This document shows, piece after piece, positions 7,801 through 12,543 of a stretch of DNA of 12,543 nt; positions within the stretch are counted from its first letter, which is position 1; each line of letters begins with the position of its first letter. Location of the stretch: the NCBI GenBank assembly GCA_019232725.1, contig JAFANK010000327.1, positions 1-12,543 on the forward strand, read 5' to 3'. The notes under the pieces are model-generated. The model saw nothing but the letters and a program-made list of their open reading frames with translations, was not told the DNA's origin and did no database searches. The stretch is from Vulcanimicrobiota bacterium. GTDB taxonomy: Bacteria > Vulcanimicrobiota > Vulcanimicrobiia > Eremiobacterales > Eremiobacteraceae. The position numbers were made by a program, and so were the translations under genes.

Positions 7801-7872
7801 CTCCCATGGAAGCAGTGGGACGCGCGCATCTGGTATAAGGATGGGGTGCCGCATCCCTATGGGTGGATCTGA
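4843..7872 (+). CDS. Fused GT-C glycosyltransferase: Gpi18-like mannosyltransferase module plus PMT-like protein O-mannosyltransferase module
   Basis: This 1009-residue polytopic membrane protein holds two GT-C modules. Module 1 (about 38-450) has the features of Gpi18-related mannosyltransferases: an acidic first loop TDVGTFESW at 64-72, DYPPGY at 92-97, YWGQADS at 172-178, KPQ at 210-212 and MHERYLF at 366-372. Module 2 (about 482-1009) is PMT-like (GT39): FDEIYYA at 511-517 carrying the catalytic Asp-Glu, THPPLSK at 533-539, GARL at 555-558, SSKWNGLF at 728-735, and a PMT-type C-terminal segment with HPYSSAWWTWPF at 837-848 and RPVSYYY at 851-857. GT39 enzymes use polyprenyl-phosphate mannose as donor and act outside the cytoplasmic membrane. 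The first 37 residues are a Lys/Pro-rich tail. A polar 452-480 segment links the modules, and a hydrophilic insert of about 80 residues (628-711) interrupts module 2. The GTG at 4843 is the first possible start after an in-frame TGA at 4807; its ribosome-binding site is poor, and the ATG for residue 39 is an alternative. Sugar and acceptor specificity are inferred. Confidence 0.85.
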   Translation: MTLGRAVKPKPETKPKTPTPSPVSPQAGETGGPLQPREMLAAAVILAVGLCIRLLFMPAEGHSTDVGTFESWMLSLIKYGYHDFYAKAGFVDYPPGYMIILGAFGWIYNTFQHVNLPFDLLKFSIKAPAVCADIGLAYLSFLIVRRTWSANAGLWAMALVVFNPAVWFVSAYWGQADSVTAVFLVWAVYCMITRRFELAWLLFAFAVLIKPQPIVAAPALLIWQLRSGAAPWRLALIPVIGFGVAYLGSAPFAPDLHPVSTIAWLYDRYHTGTALYPYNSCNAFNLYSTRLDFWQPDNKLIPGLPNFQGWPQWAWGITIVAAFVFAVVLREWRTLGADYTRQERESSFYMAVFLSLLGLFMFATRMHERYLFSALAFGPLIFNISALNRVVYFILSATFLINLKYALDYLYAPSADLNPLLVHPISILNVACLFFVAGAYLVPELGEALNSGLDKMRENMATANKHRRQAPLAWEGLCGLTRVDVVWIAGLTAATAALLYTNINRPAERIFDEIYYARSAQEYIHHLPQFEWTHPPLSKLILTIGEMLYKVDPVGARLMSALFGTLTVPLLYAFAKRLFSSTAASVTAVLLLVSSGYFYVQSRIATPEIFVAFFALATIYCMYRFWIASQIVRTPSGVIYPDGSRVHDGEVVFDHGERLALKSAKIQSEGSTTVWSSSGARIEDDVSAIGWREDGSIEGTVSSSPVRDTQAWVFWLVMTAVAVGCVISSKWNGLFDLLGIWGVAVAVGLQRRLPWVPERTLEKGATPIRFVWGNAYGFRLPLFVLATVGITSVIYLLTYIPFWHDGTNSGVGHASLKDLLTLQSVMYHYHHDLKATHPYSSAWWTWPFELRPVSYYYHVFSGVTPPNEVVAEVLAVPNPIMWLVQLLTVPGAALLAWRARHKGMLLCVAAYFFQWLPWIASTRIDFQYNFYPNTAIICLCSAYVLLRLWQSAQREGSRPMKVVIAGYVAACLAFFVFFMPVLNAERLPWKQWDARIWYKDGVPHPYGWI

Positions 7873-7875
7873 TGC

Positions 7876-8661
7876 ATGCCTGACGACCGCGTGGCCTCGC
7901 TGTCCGTATTCTTCCCCGCCTTTAACGAGCAAGATATCATCGCGAAGACGGTGGAGAACGCGTCGCGCGCCGTCGCCCAGCTTGCCGACGACTATGAGAT
8001 CATCGTGGTCAATGACGGCAGCGGCGATCGGACTGCCGCAGTCGTCGAGGACATCGCCCGCCGCGACGCACGCGTGCGGCTCGTCAGCCACCCGGTGAAC
8101 CTCGGCTACGGCGCGGCGCTACGAACGGGATTTGCGAGCGCCAGCAAAGAGCTCGTGTTCTTCTCCGATGCCGATGGCCAGTTCGACCTCGCGGAATTGC
8201 ACGGCCTCTTGCCGATGCTCAAACGCGCCCCCGTCGTGCTCGGGTACCGCATCCGCCGCAGCGATCCACTCTACCGGCTGTTCATCGCCAAGGTCTACAA
8301 CATCGTCATCCGCCTGACGTTCGGCCTGCGCGTGCGCGACATCGACTGCGCGTTCAAACTTTTCCGCCGCTCGGTGCTCGAGGGCATCGTGCTTGAGTCG
8401 GATGGTGCGTTCATCAGCTCCGAGCTGCTCATCAAGCTGCGACGCAAAGAGGTCCCCATGGTCGAGCGCGGCGTTCACCACTACCCCCGCACGACCGGTG
8501 CTTCCAAAGGAGCGACGCCGGCGGTCATCCTCAAGACGATCCAAGATGTCGCGCGCTTGCGTATGGGCCGCCCGCTCAAAACCCCTTCGTCCGCCGCCGA
8601 GGTGCCGGAGCGATTTGTGCCCCCTGCATCGCCAGAAGATCCGGTGGCCTCCAAGCGCTGA
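7876..8661 (+). CDS. GT2 family glycosyltransferase, probable polyprenyl-phosphate mannose synthase
   Basis: The 261-residue product has the GT-A fold signature of DPM1-like enzymes: FPAFNE at 13-18, VVNDGSGDRT at 44-53, NLGYGAALRTGF near 75-86, and the metal- and nucleotide-binding SDADGQFD at 97-104. Later segments RDIDCAFKLFRR (154-165) and a SSELL stretch near 181-185 also fit. Such enzymes transfer a sugar, usually mannose from GDP-mannose, to polyprenyl phosphate on the cytoplasmic face. There is no C-terminal membrane helix pair, so it resembles the soluble DPM1 type; the last 30 or so residues are Pro/Ser/Glu-rich and probably disordered. The ATG at 7876 lies 3 bases after the upstream stop, with GGTGG about 10 bases upstream. 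Adjacency to the PMT-like fusion suggests it makes that enzyme's donor. A glucose or other sugar donor cannot be excluded. Confidence 0.85.
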   Translation: MPDDRVASLSVFFPAFNEQDIIAKTVENASRAVAQLADDYEIIVVNDGSGDRTAAVVEDIARRDARVRLVSHPVNLGYGAALRTGFASASKELVFFSDADGQFDLAELHGLLPMLKRAPVVLGYRIRRSDPLYRLFIAKVYNIVIRLTFGLRVRDIDCAFKLFRRSVLEGIVLESDGAFISSELLIKLRRKEVPMVERGVHHYPRTTGASKGATPAVILKTIQDVARLRMGRPLKTPSSAAEVPERFVPPASPEDPVASKR

Positions 8662-8706
8662 CCGCGCCTTTAGGACCTTTGCTGCCGTCTGTCAAAGTGG
8701 CACTGC

Positions 8707-9468
8707 ATGTCAGGACATTCCAAATGGCATAACATCCGGCTGCGCAAGGGCAAAGCAGATGCGCAGCGCGGGCAGCTCTTCACCAAGCTCAGCAAGGAGA
8801 TCATCGTCGCCGCGCGTTCGGGCGTGCCCGATCCTGACGCGAACTTCAGGCTCAAGATCGCGGTCACGCGAGCACGAGACGCGAACATGCCGATGGACAA
8901 CATCAAACGCGCTATCGCACGAGCGTCGGGCGAGGGCAAAGGCGACGCGTACGAGGAGATCCGCTACGAGGGCTATGGCCCGAGCGGTGTGGCCGTCATC
9001 GTCGACGCCGTGACCGACAACCGCAACCGCACTGCCTCCGAGATGCGCTACGTGTTCTCGCGCAATGGCGGCAACTTAGGCGAGACCAATAGCGTCGGTT
9101 GGCTGTTCGAAGAACGCGGTGTGATCGCGGTGCCGGTCGGCGGCACGAGCGAGGAGGCATTGCTCGACGCGGCGGTGACCGAGGGCGTGCTCGACGTCCA
9201 AATAAGCGGCGACAGTGCGGAGATCATCACCGAACCGCGGTCGCTTGCTGCCGTGCGCGACCACCTCGAGCGGACGTTGCTCGGCCCGGCCGGCCGGAAG
9301 GTCCTTTCCGCCACGCTCGATCTACGCGCAAAGTCCGTGGTGCCGGTGTCGCAGGAAGATGCGCCGAGTGTTTTGCGCCTGCTCGATGCGCTGGAGGAGC
9401 ACGACGATGTGACGCACGTGTACTCCAACGCGGATATCCCTGACGCAGTGCTTGAAGCGCTTGCATGA
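8707..9468 (+). CDS. yebC: YebC/PmpR/TACO1 family protein
   Basis: The 253-residue product begins with the family hallmark SGHSKWHNIRLRKGKAD, followed by RGQLFTKLSKEI at 21-32, ANMPMDNIKRAI near 59-70, YEGYGPSGVAVIVDAVTDNR at 87-106 and RNGGNLGETNSVGWLF at 119-134. Family members have been described as DNA-binding regulators and, more recently, as translation factors that relieve ribosome stalling at proline-rich stretches; which applies here cannot be told from sequence. Length and domain order are complete. The ATG at 8707 places the SGHSKW motif at the expected N-terminus, although no strong ribosome-binding site precedes it. The 45-base gap after the GT2 gene contains no clear promoter or terminator. 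The stop overlaps the next start in an ATGA (9465-9468). In many bacteria yebC precedes ruvC; that is not so here. Confidence 0.95.
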   Translation: MSGHSKWHNIRLRKGKADAQRGQLFTKLSKEIIVAARSGVPDPDANFRLKIAVTRARDANMPMDNIKRAIARASGEGKGDAYEEIRYEGYGPSGVAVIVDAVTDNRNRTASEMRYVFSRNGGNLGETNSVGWLFEERGVIAVPVGGTSEEALLDAAVTEGVLDVQISGDSAEIITEPRSLAAVRDHLERTLLGPAGRKVLSATLDLRAKSVVPVSQEDAPSVLRLLDALEEHDDVTHVYSNADIPDAVLEALA

Positions 9469-10583
9469 ATGAAGGCCCGCGCCGGCCTCGGCGCCGACGC
9501 CCTCGTCCGCAAGCAGGAGCGCGCCGGTCGGCGCGACACTGGACCGAATACCTTCCCTGGATCGCCCTCGGCGTCTTCGCCGTCGCCGTTGCGGTCGTCA
9601 TCACGCTGATCTCCATGTGGCTCGCGCCGGCAGGGCGCCCGGTCACCGTACCGCCCTTCATCGGCATGCCGTTCAACCAAGCGGAGGCGCTTGCATCGTC
9701 ATCGCATGTCGGTTTGCGCGTCGTGGCGCATCGCAACGACTTTCACGCGCCCAAGGATGTGATCATCGGACAACTGCCCAGCGCCGGCGAGAAAGTACGC
9801 GAGGGCCGCGTCATCGACATCATCCTCTCGGATGGCGTGCCGCTCGTCAGCGTCCCCAACGTGAGCAACATGTCGTTGCGCGACGCGAAACTCACGCTTT
9901 CCAATGCGCACCTGACCATCGGTACGGTCACCCAGACGAAAAATCTCGACATCATCGCGGGCCAAGTTCTCAACCAGCGTCCCGATCCGTTCACCCAAGT
10001 GCCGGCAGGGAGCGCGGTCGACATCCAGGTAGCGTCAGGCCGGCCGCAGATGTACGCGCCCAACTTCGTCGGCTTGCAGCTCACCGTCGCCAAAAAAGCG
10101 GCCAGCGACGCGCACGTCGCGCTCGGCACGTTCACCGCCATGCCGCTCACCGAAGGCGCCAAGCCGAAGGGCACGATCGTCGGGCAGGATCCTGTGCCGG
10201 GCACGGCACTCGGTGCCAAGCAGAAGATCGCGCTGCAGGTGTCCAGTGGCGGCCCAGAGAGCCCGACACCGCTGCCGACCCCAGTCCAGGACCAATCATC
10301 GCCTGCGGAGTCGGCGTCGCTATCGCCGTCTCCATTGCCCTCGCCATCGCCGATCCTTCCCTCGCCGGCTGGCGAGCGCACGATGCGCGTTTCTATCGCG
10401 TTGCCCAAATCCGATACGCCGAAACCTGTTCGGGTCGTGCTGCAAGATGCTGCCGGATCGCACACCGTCTTCGATCAAGTGACAAGCGGTGGTATCGTGC
10501 TCACCGTCGACTTGACGGTCAAAGGCAGCGGCACGCTCGAGACGTACGTCGATGGCAAGCTCGTGACGTCGACGCCGCTATGA
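9465..10583 (+). CDS. Membrane-anchored protein with three PASTA repeats, no kinase domain
   Basis: This 372-residue protein has an Arg/Pro-rich cytoplasmic tail (1-28), one transmembrane helix (about 30-52), then three tandem PASTA repeats at about 58-124, 126-192 and 195-261. Each shows the typical pattern: a VPxxxGM/NM opening, a helix, a G-x-V/I-xxQxPxxG turn (IIGQLPSAGEK, VLNQRPDPFTQVPAG, IVGQDPVPGTALG) and a final DIxxSxG strand. A Pro/Ser-rich linker (263-302) leads to a 70-residue C-terminal region (303-372) that looks beta-rich and that I do not recognise. PASTA repeats elsewhere bind muropeptides or peptidoglycan and occur at the C-terminus of Ser/Thr kinases and penicillin-binding proteins; here neither enzyme is present. 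The likely topology is tail inside, repeats outside. The start overlaps the yebC stop by 4 bases. Likely role: envelope scaffold or sensor; no enzymatic function is visible. Confidence 0.88.
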   Translation: MNEGPRRPRRRRPRPQAGARRSARHWTEYLPWIALGVFAVAVAVVITLISMWLAPAGRPVTVPPFIGMPFNQAEALASSSHVGLRVVAHRNDFHAPKDVIIGQLPSAGEKVREGRVIDIILSDGVPLVSVPNVSNMSLRDAKLTLSNAHLTIGTVTQTKNLDIIAGQVLNQRPDPFTQVPAGSAVDIQVASGRPQMYAPNFVGLQLTVAKKAASDAHVALGTFTAMPLTEGAKPKGTIVGQDPVPGTALGAKQKIALQVSSGGPESPTPLPTPVQDQSSPAESASLSPSPLPSPSPILPSPAGERTMRVSIALPKSDTPKPVRVVLQDAAGSHTVFDQVTSGGIVLTVDLTVKGSGTLETYVDGKLVTSTPL

Positions 10584-10598
10584 GATGAGCTGCGCCAT

Positions 10599-11324
10599 AT
10601 GCGGGAAGCGCCGCGCTCGTCCAGAACGTCGCTGACGATGGCAGCGCGAACCAATGGTTCTCCCCACCCCATCCGGATCGCACCGTCACTGCTTTCGGCG
10701 GATTTCTCGCAGATCGCGCAGCAGATCGAGCTCGTCGAACAAGCCGGTGCCGCCTACCTGCACCTCGACGTCATGGATGGGCGTTTTGTTCCCAACATCA
10801 CGTGGGGGCCGAAGATCATCGGCGATTTGCGCTCGCTTTCCGATCTGCCGTTCGACACCCATCTTATGATCGTCGAGCCGGAGCGCTACGTCGCCGATTT
10901 CGCAGCGGCGGGCGCGAACATCATCACCGTGCACTGGGAAGCCACCGTGCACGCGCATCGCTTGATCCAGCAGATCAAAGAGCTGGGAGTGCGGGCGGGC
11001 CTGAGCGTCAACCCCGCCACGTCGCTCTGCGTGCTGGAGGACATATTGCCCTATCTGGATTTGCTGTTGATCATGAGCGTCAATCCGGGCTTTGGCGGGC
11101 AATCCTACATCCCGACGTCAACGGCAAAACTTGTGGCAGCACGCGCGCTCATCGACGCGCGCGGCCTCGACGTGGAGCTGGAAGTTGATGGCGGCGTGCA
11201 CCTCGACAACGTTGCCGAGGTGGCACGCACTGGTGTCGACACGATCGTGATGGGGTCCGGTATCTTCGGCACGACACATCCGGACGAGACCCTCGCTCGC
11301 GTGCGAGCGCTGTGCCAACGCTGA
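10599..11324 (+). CDS. rpe: Ribulose-phosphate 3-epimerase
   Basis: The enzyme interconverts ribulose 5-phosphate and xylulose 5-phosphate in the pentose phosphate pathway. With the first ATG the product is 241 residues. The core reads IAPSLLSADF at 27-36, HLDVMDGRFVPN at 55-66 (metal-binding His55 and Asp57), DTHLMI at 86-91 (metal-binding His88), MSVNPGFGGQ at 159-168 and EVDGGV at 195-200 (catalytic Asp197). These are the expected barrel-strand residues. Family members usually begin only a few residues before the IAPSxLSADF strand. The ATG at 10638 (residue 14 here, giving 228 residues) is therefore a serious alternative start; neither start has a strong ribosome-binding site. The gene lies 15 bases after the PASTA gene and overlaps the thiL start by 13 bases, so it is probably in one transcript with both. 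Confidence 0.95.
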   Translation: MREAPRSSRTSLTMAARTNGSPHPIRIAPSLLSADFSQIAQQIELVEQAGAAYLHLDVMDGRFVPNITWGPKIIGDLRSLSDLPFDTHLMIVEPERYVADFAAAGANIITVHWEATVHAHRLIQQIKELGVRAGLSVNPATSLCVLEDILPYLDLLLIMSVNPGFGGQSYIPTSTAKLVAARALIDARGLDVELEVDGGVHLDNVAEVARTGVDTIVMGSGIFGTTHPDETLARVRALCQR

Positions 11325-12367
11325 ACGTCCTCACCGAAGACGATCTCATCGCCGCCATCGCGCTCGAGCTTGGTTCGGCGCCGCACTGGCTGCGCGCGGG
11401 GATCGGCGATGATGCGGCTCTGTGGAAGACGCCGCGCGCGCATCTCAACGTCATCACGACCGACATGCTCGTCGATGGAGTGCACTTCCGGCTCGCCTCG
11501 ACCACGCCCGGCGCCCTCGGCCACAAGGCACTGGCGGTCAATCTTTCGGACATCGCCGCCATGGGAGCGTCGCCGCAGATCGCGGTCGTGGCCTTGGGCA
11601 TCACGGACGTCGTTGATGAACCGTGGGCGCGTGCATTTTATCGCGGTATGGCTGACCTTGCGCGCCGGCACGGGTGTGCGATTGCGGGTGGCGATATCGC
11701 GCGCACGCCCGCGCTGACGATCGCCGTGACGGTGTGCGGCGACGTGCGCCGCAGCGATGTGCGTCTACGCTCGGGTGCGCGTCCAGGTGACGTCGCGTGC
11801 GTGACCGGACCGCTCGGGCTGGCAGCAGGTTGGCTGCGCCATGTGCAGATGCATGGAGACGACGCAGCGGCGGCTGATGCTGTCACGGGAAACGACGGCG
11901 CCGGCCTCGTGGCCGATGACGCGCTGCGGCTACGCGCGGCGTACGAAACGCCATCGCCCCGCGTCACAGAAGGCGCATTTTTGGGTGGCGCGAGCGCCAC
12001 CCATGCATTGATGGATATCTCCGATGGCGTTTCGCTCGACGGTGCGCGCATGGCGCGTGCATCCGGCGTCGACCTTGTGCTCGAGCTTGCGACGTTCAGA
12101 CGCTGGTGCGAAGAACGTCCACTGCGCGCTTTTGGGTCAAGCGCGCTCGATCTTGTGCTGCACGGTGGCGACGATTACGAGTTACTCGCCGCCGTCGATG
12201 GGCGTGCGTATCACCATCTCGCCAAGCGCTTCCGCGCACGTTTTCAGACCGCGCTTGCGCAGATCGGGCGTTTCGAGCGTGGCTCAGGGGAGGTTTGGGT
12301 GGAAGACCAAGGTGTGCGCAGCGCGCACACACCGCGTGGCTACGATCATCTCGCGCGCACGCGCTAG
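11312..12367 (+). CDS. thiL: Thiamine-monophosphate kinase
   Basis: ThiL phosphorylates thiamine monophosphate with ATP to give thiamine diphosphate, the active cofactor. The 351-residue product has the family motifs in order: GIGDDAAL at 30-37 (metal-binding aspartates), TTDMLVDGVHF at 49-59, HKALAVNLSDIAAMGA at 71-86, AGGDIART at 125-132, SGARPGDVACVTGPLG near 154-169, MDISDGV at 234-240 and GGDDYELL at 285-292. Length is at the upper end of the usual range (about 310-350). The GTG at 11312 is the first start in this frame and gives a normal N-terminus; it lies inside the end of rpe (13-base overlap), with no good ribosome-binding site, which points to coupled translation. Transketolase, which acts next to Rpe, needs the cofactor made here, although the link is only suggestive. 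The stop codon touches the repeat at 12366. Confidence 0.96.
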   Translation: MPTLNVLTEDDLIAAIALELGSAPHWLRAGIGDDAALWKTPRAHLNVITTDMLVDGVHFRLASTTPGALGHKALAVNLSDIAAMGASPQIAVVALGITDVVDEPWARAFYRGMADLARRHGCAIAGGDIARTPALTIAVTVCGDVRRSDVRLRSGARPGDVACVTGPLGLAAGWLRHVQMHGDDAAAADAVTGNDGAGLVADDALRLRAAYETPSPRVTEGAFLGGASATHALMDISDGVSLDGARMARASGVDLVLELATFRRWCEERPLRAFGSSALDLVLHGGDDYELLAAVDGRAYHHLAKRFRARFQTALAQIGRFERGSGEVWVEDQGVRSAHTPRGYDHLARTR

Positions 12368-12399
12368 ATGTAGGGGTGCCACTTTACTTGCCACCCAAT
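12366..12399. repeat. Intergenic hairpin repeat, copy 1
   Basis: This is the first of two 34-bp direct copies in the convergent thiL/rpmB gap. It shares 33 of 34 bases with copy 2 and differs only at position 23 (T here, G in copy 2). Within it GGGTGCCAC and TTGCCACCC are near-inverted, with a C-C mismatch inside the stem and a further mismatch at the loop end, around a TTTAC loop. The copy starts inside the thiL stop codon. Confidence 0.85.
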
Positions 12400-12404
12400 A
12401 TTTG

Positions 12405-12438
12405 AGATGTAGGGGTGCCACTTTACGTGCCACCCAAT
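12405..12438. repeat. Intergenic hairpin repeat, copy 2 (possible bidirectional terminator)
   Basis: The second copy starts 39 bases after the first. Its arms GGGTGCCAC and GTGCCACCC pair over nine positions with a single C-C mismatch around a TTTAC loop, so it is the better hairpin of the pair. It ends 3 bases before the rpmB stop codon. Two hairpins between convergent genes suggest transcription termination in both directions or a REP-like interspersed element. No T-run follows on either strand, so a classic intrinsic terminator is not clearly supported. Confidence 0.8.
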
Positions 12439-12441
12439 GCT

Positions 12442-12543
12442 TTAGACGGCTCGGGTAACCTTATTAGAGCGCAGGCAGGAGGTGCACACGCGGCTGGTCT
12501 TCACGGTGCCGGCTTCGCGAATGCGGACCGACCGCAAATTGGG
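12442..12543 (-). CDS. rpmB: 50S ribosomal protein L28, C-terminal 33 residues; 5' end outside the window
   Basis: Reading the minus strand from the right edge gives an open frame of 33 codons ending with TAA at 12444-12442. It begins PNLRSVRIREAG and ends with VCTSCLRSNKVTRAV. L28 proteins end with a (P)NLxxVRI strand, a turn, and a basic RSGKV-type tail, all visible here. The CTSC pair (Cys-x-x-Cys) matches the zinc-binding form of L28, whose other cysteine pair lies at the N-terminus, outside this window. L28 is about 60-65 residues in this form, so roughly half is present. It is a large-subunit ribosomal protein. The gene is convergent with thiL. The fragment is short, but the match is specific. 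Confidence 0.88.
   Translation of the reverse strand, partial: PNLRSVRIREAGTVKTSRVCTSCLRSNKVTRAV

Noticed and set aside
8707..10583. Functional pairing of YebC with the Pro-rich linker of the next gene, since YebC proteins can relieve stalling at proline stretches
   Set aside because: The linker alternates Pro with Ser and Leu and has no run of three prolines, so there is no clear stalling motif; adjacency alone is not enough.
9617..10588. Plus-strand open frame of 323 codons overlapping the PASTA gene
   Set aside because: It runs in another frame across clear PASTA repeats and encodes an Arg/Ala/His-rich sequence with no recognisable fold.
12366..12438. The two 34-bp copies as a small CRISPR array
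   Set aside because: There are only two copies with a 5-base separation, no spacer-sized gap, and no cas gene in the window.
1..12543. Mobile element, prophage or defence system
   Set aside because: Every gene-sized stretch is accounted for by housekeeping or glycosylation genes of uniform composition, with no transposase, integrase, target-site duplication or toxin-antitoxin pair visible.

Overview
The window is a GC-rich, gene-dense piece of bacterial chromosome with short gaps, several start/stop overlaps and no sign of a phage, plasmid, insertion sequence, CRISPR array, tRNA or rRNA. Most genes are housekeeping genes with close family matches. Two clues suggest a Gram-positive or Terrabacteria-like background. 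One is the order cmk-plsC-ispH, an arrangement I recall from Clostridia-type genomes. The other is a PASTA-repeat protein directly upstream of rpe and a thiamine gene. A high-GC, poorly cultured lineage such as Eremiobacterota, Armatimonadota or a relative would fit, but this is a guess from composition and gene order.

Layout. (1) Positions 1-2462, minus strand: histidine degradation, hutH followed by hutU, with hutU cut by the left edge. (2) 2463-2606: a divergent intergenic region with a strong two-tier inverted repeat just upstream of hutH. (3) 2607-4739, plus strand: cmk, plsC and ispH, overlapping head to tail. (4) 4843-8661, plus strand: a 1009-residue membrane protein that joins two GT-C glycosyltransferase modules, then a polyprenyl-phosphate-mannose-synthase-like GT2 enzyme. 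(5) 8707-12367, plus strand: yebC, a membrane-anchored PASTA protein without a kinase domain, rpe and thiL, mostly overlapping or tightly spaced. (6) 12366-12438: two near-identical 34-bp copies, each able to fold into a hairpin, in the convergent gap. (7) 12442-12543, minus strand: the 3' end of rpmB (ribosomal protein L28).

How the genes may work together. IspH makes isoprenoid precursors (IPP and DMAPP), which are needed for polyprenyl phosphate. The GT2 enzyme probably loads mannose onto polyprenyl phosphate. The PMT-like half of the fusion probably transfers that mannose to exported proteins, and the Gpi18-like half may add a further sugar. This is a plausible protein O-mannosylation set. 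The PASTA protein suggests a cell-envelope sensing or scaffold role. The other genes serve CMP phosphorylation, phosphatidic acid synthesis, the pentose phosphate pathway, thiamine diphosphate synthesis and translation.

The points most worth a second look are the double GT-C fusion and its extra soluble insert, the kinase-less PASTA protein beside rpe-thiL, the hairpin repeats in the thiL/rpmB gap, and the hutH leader hairpin.
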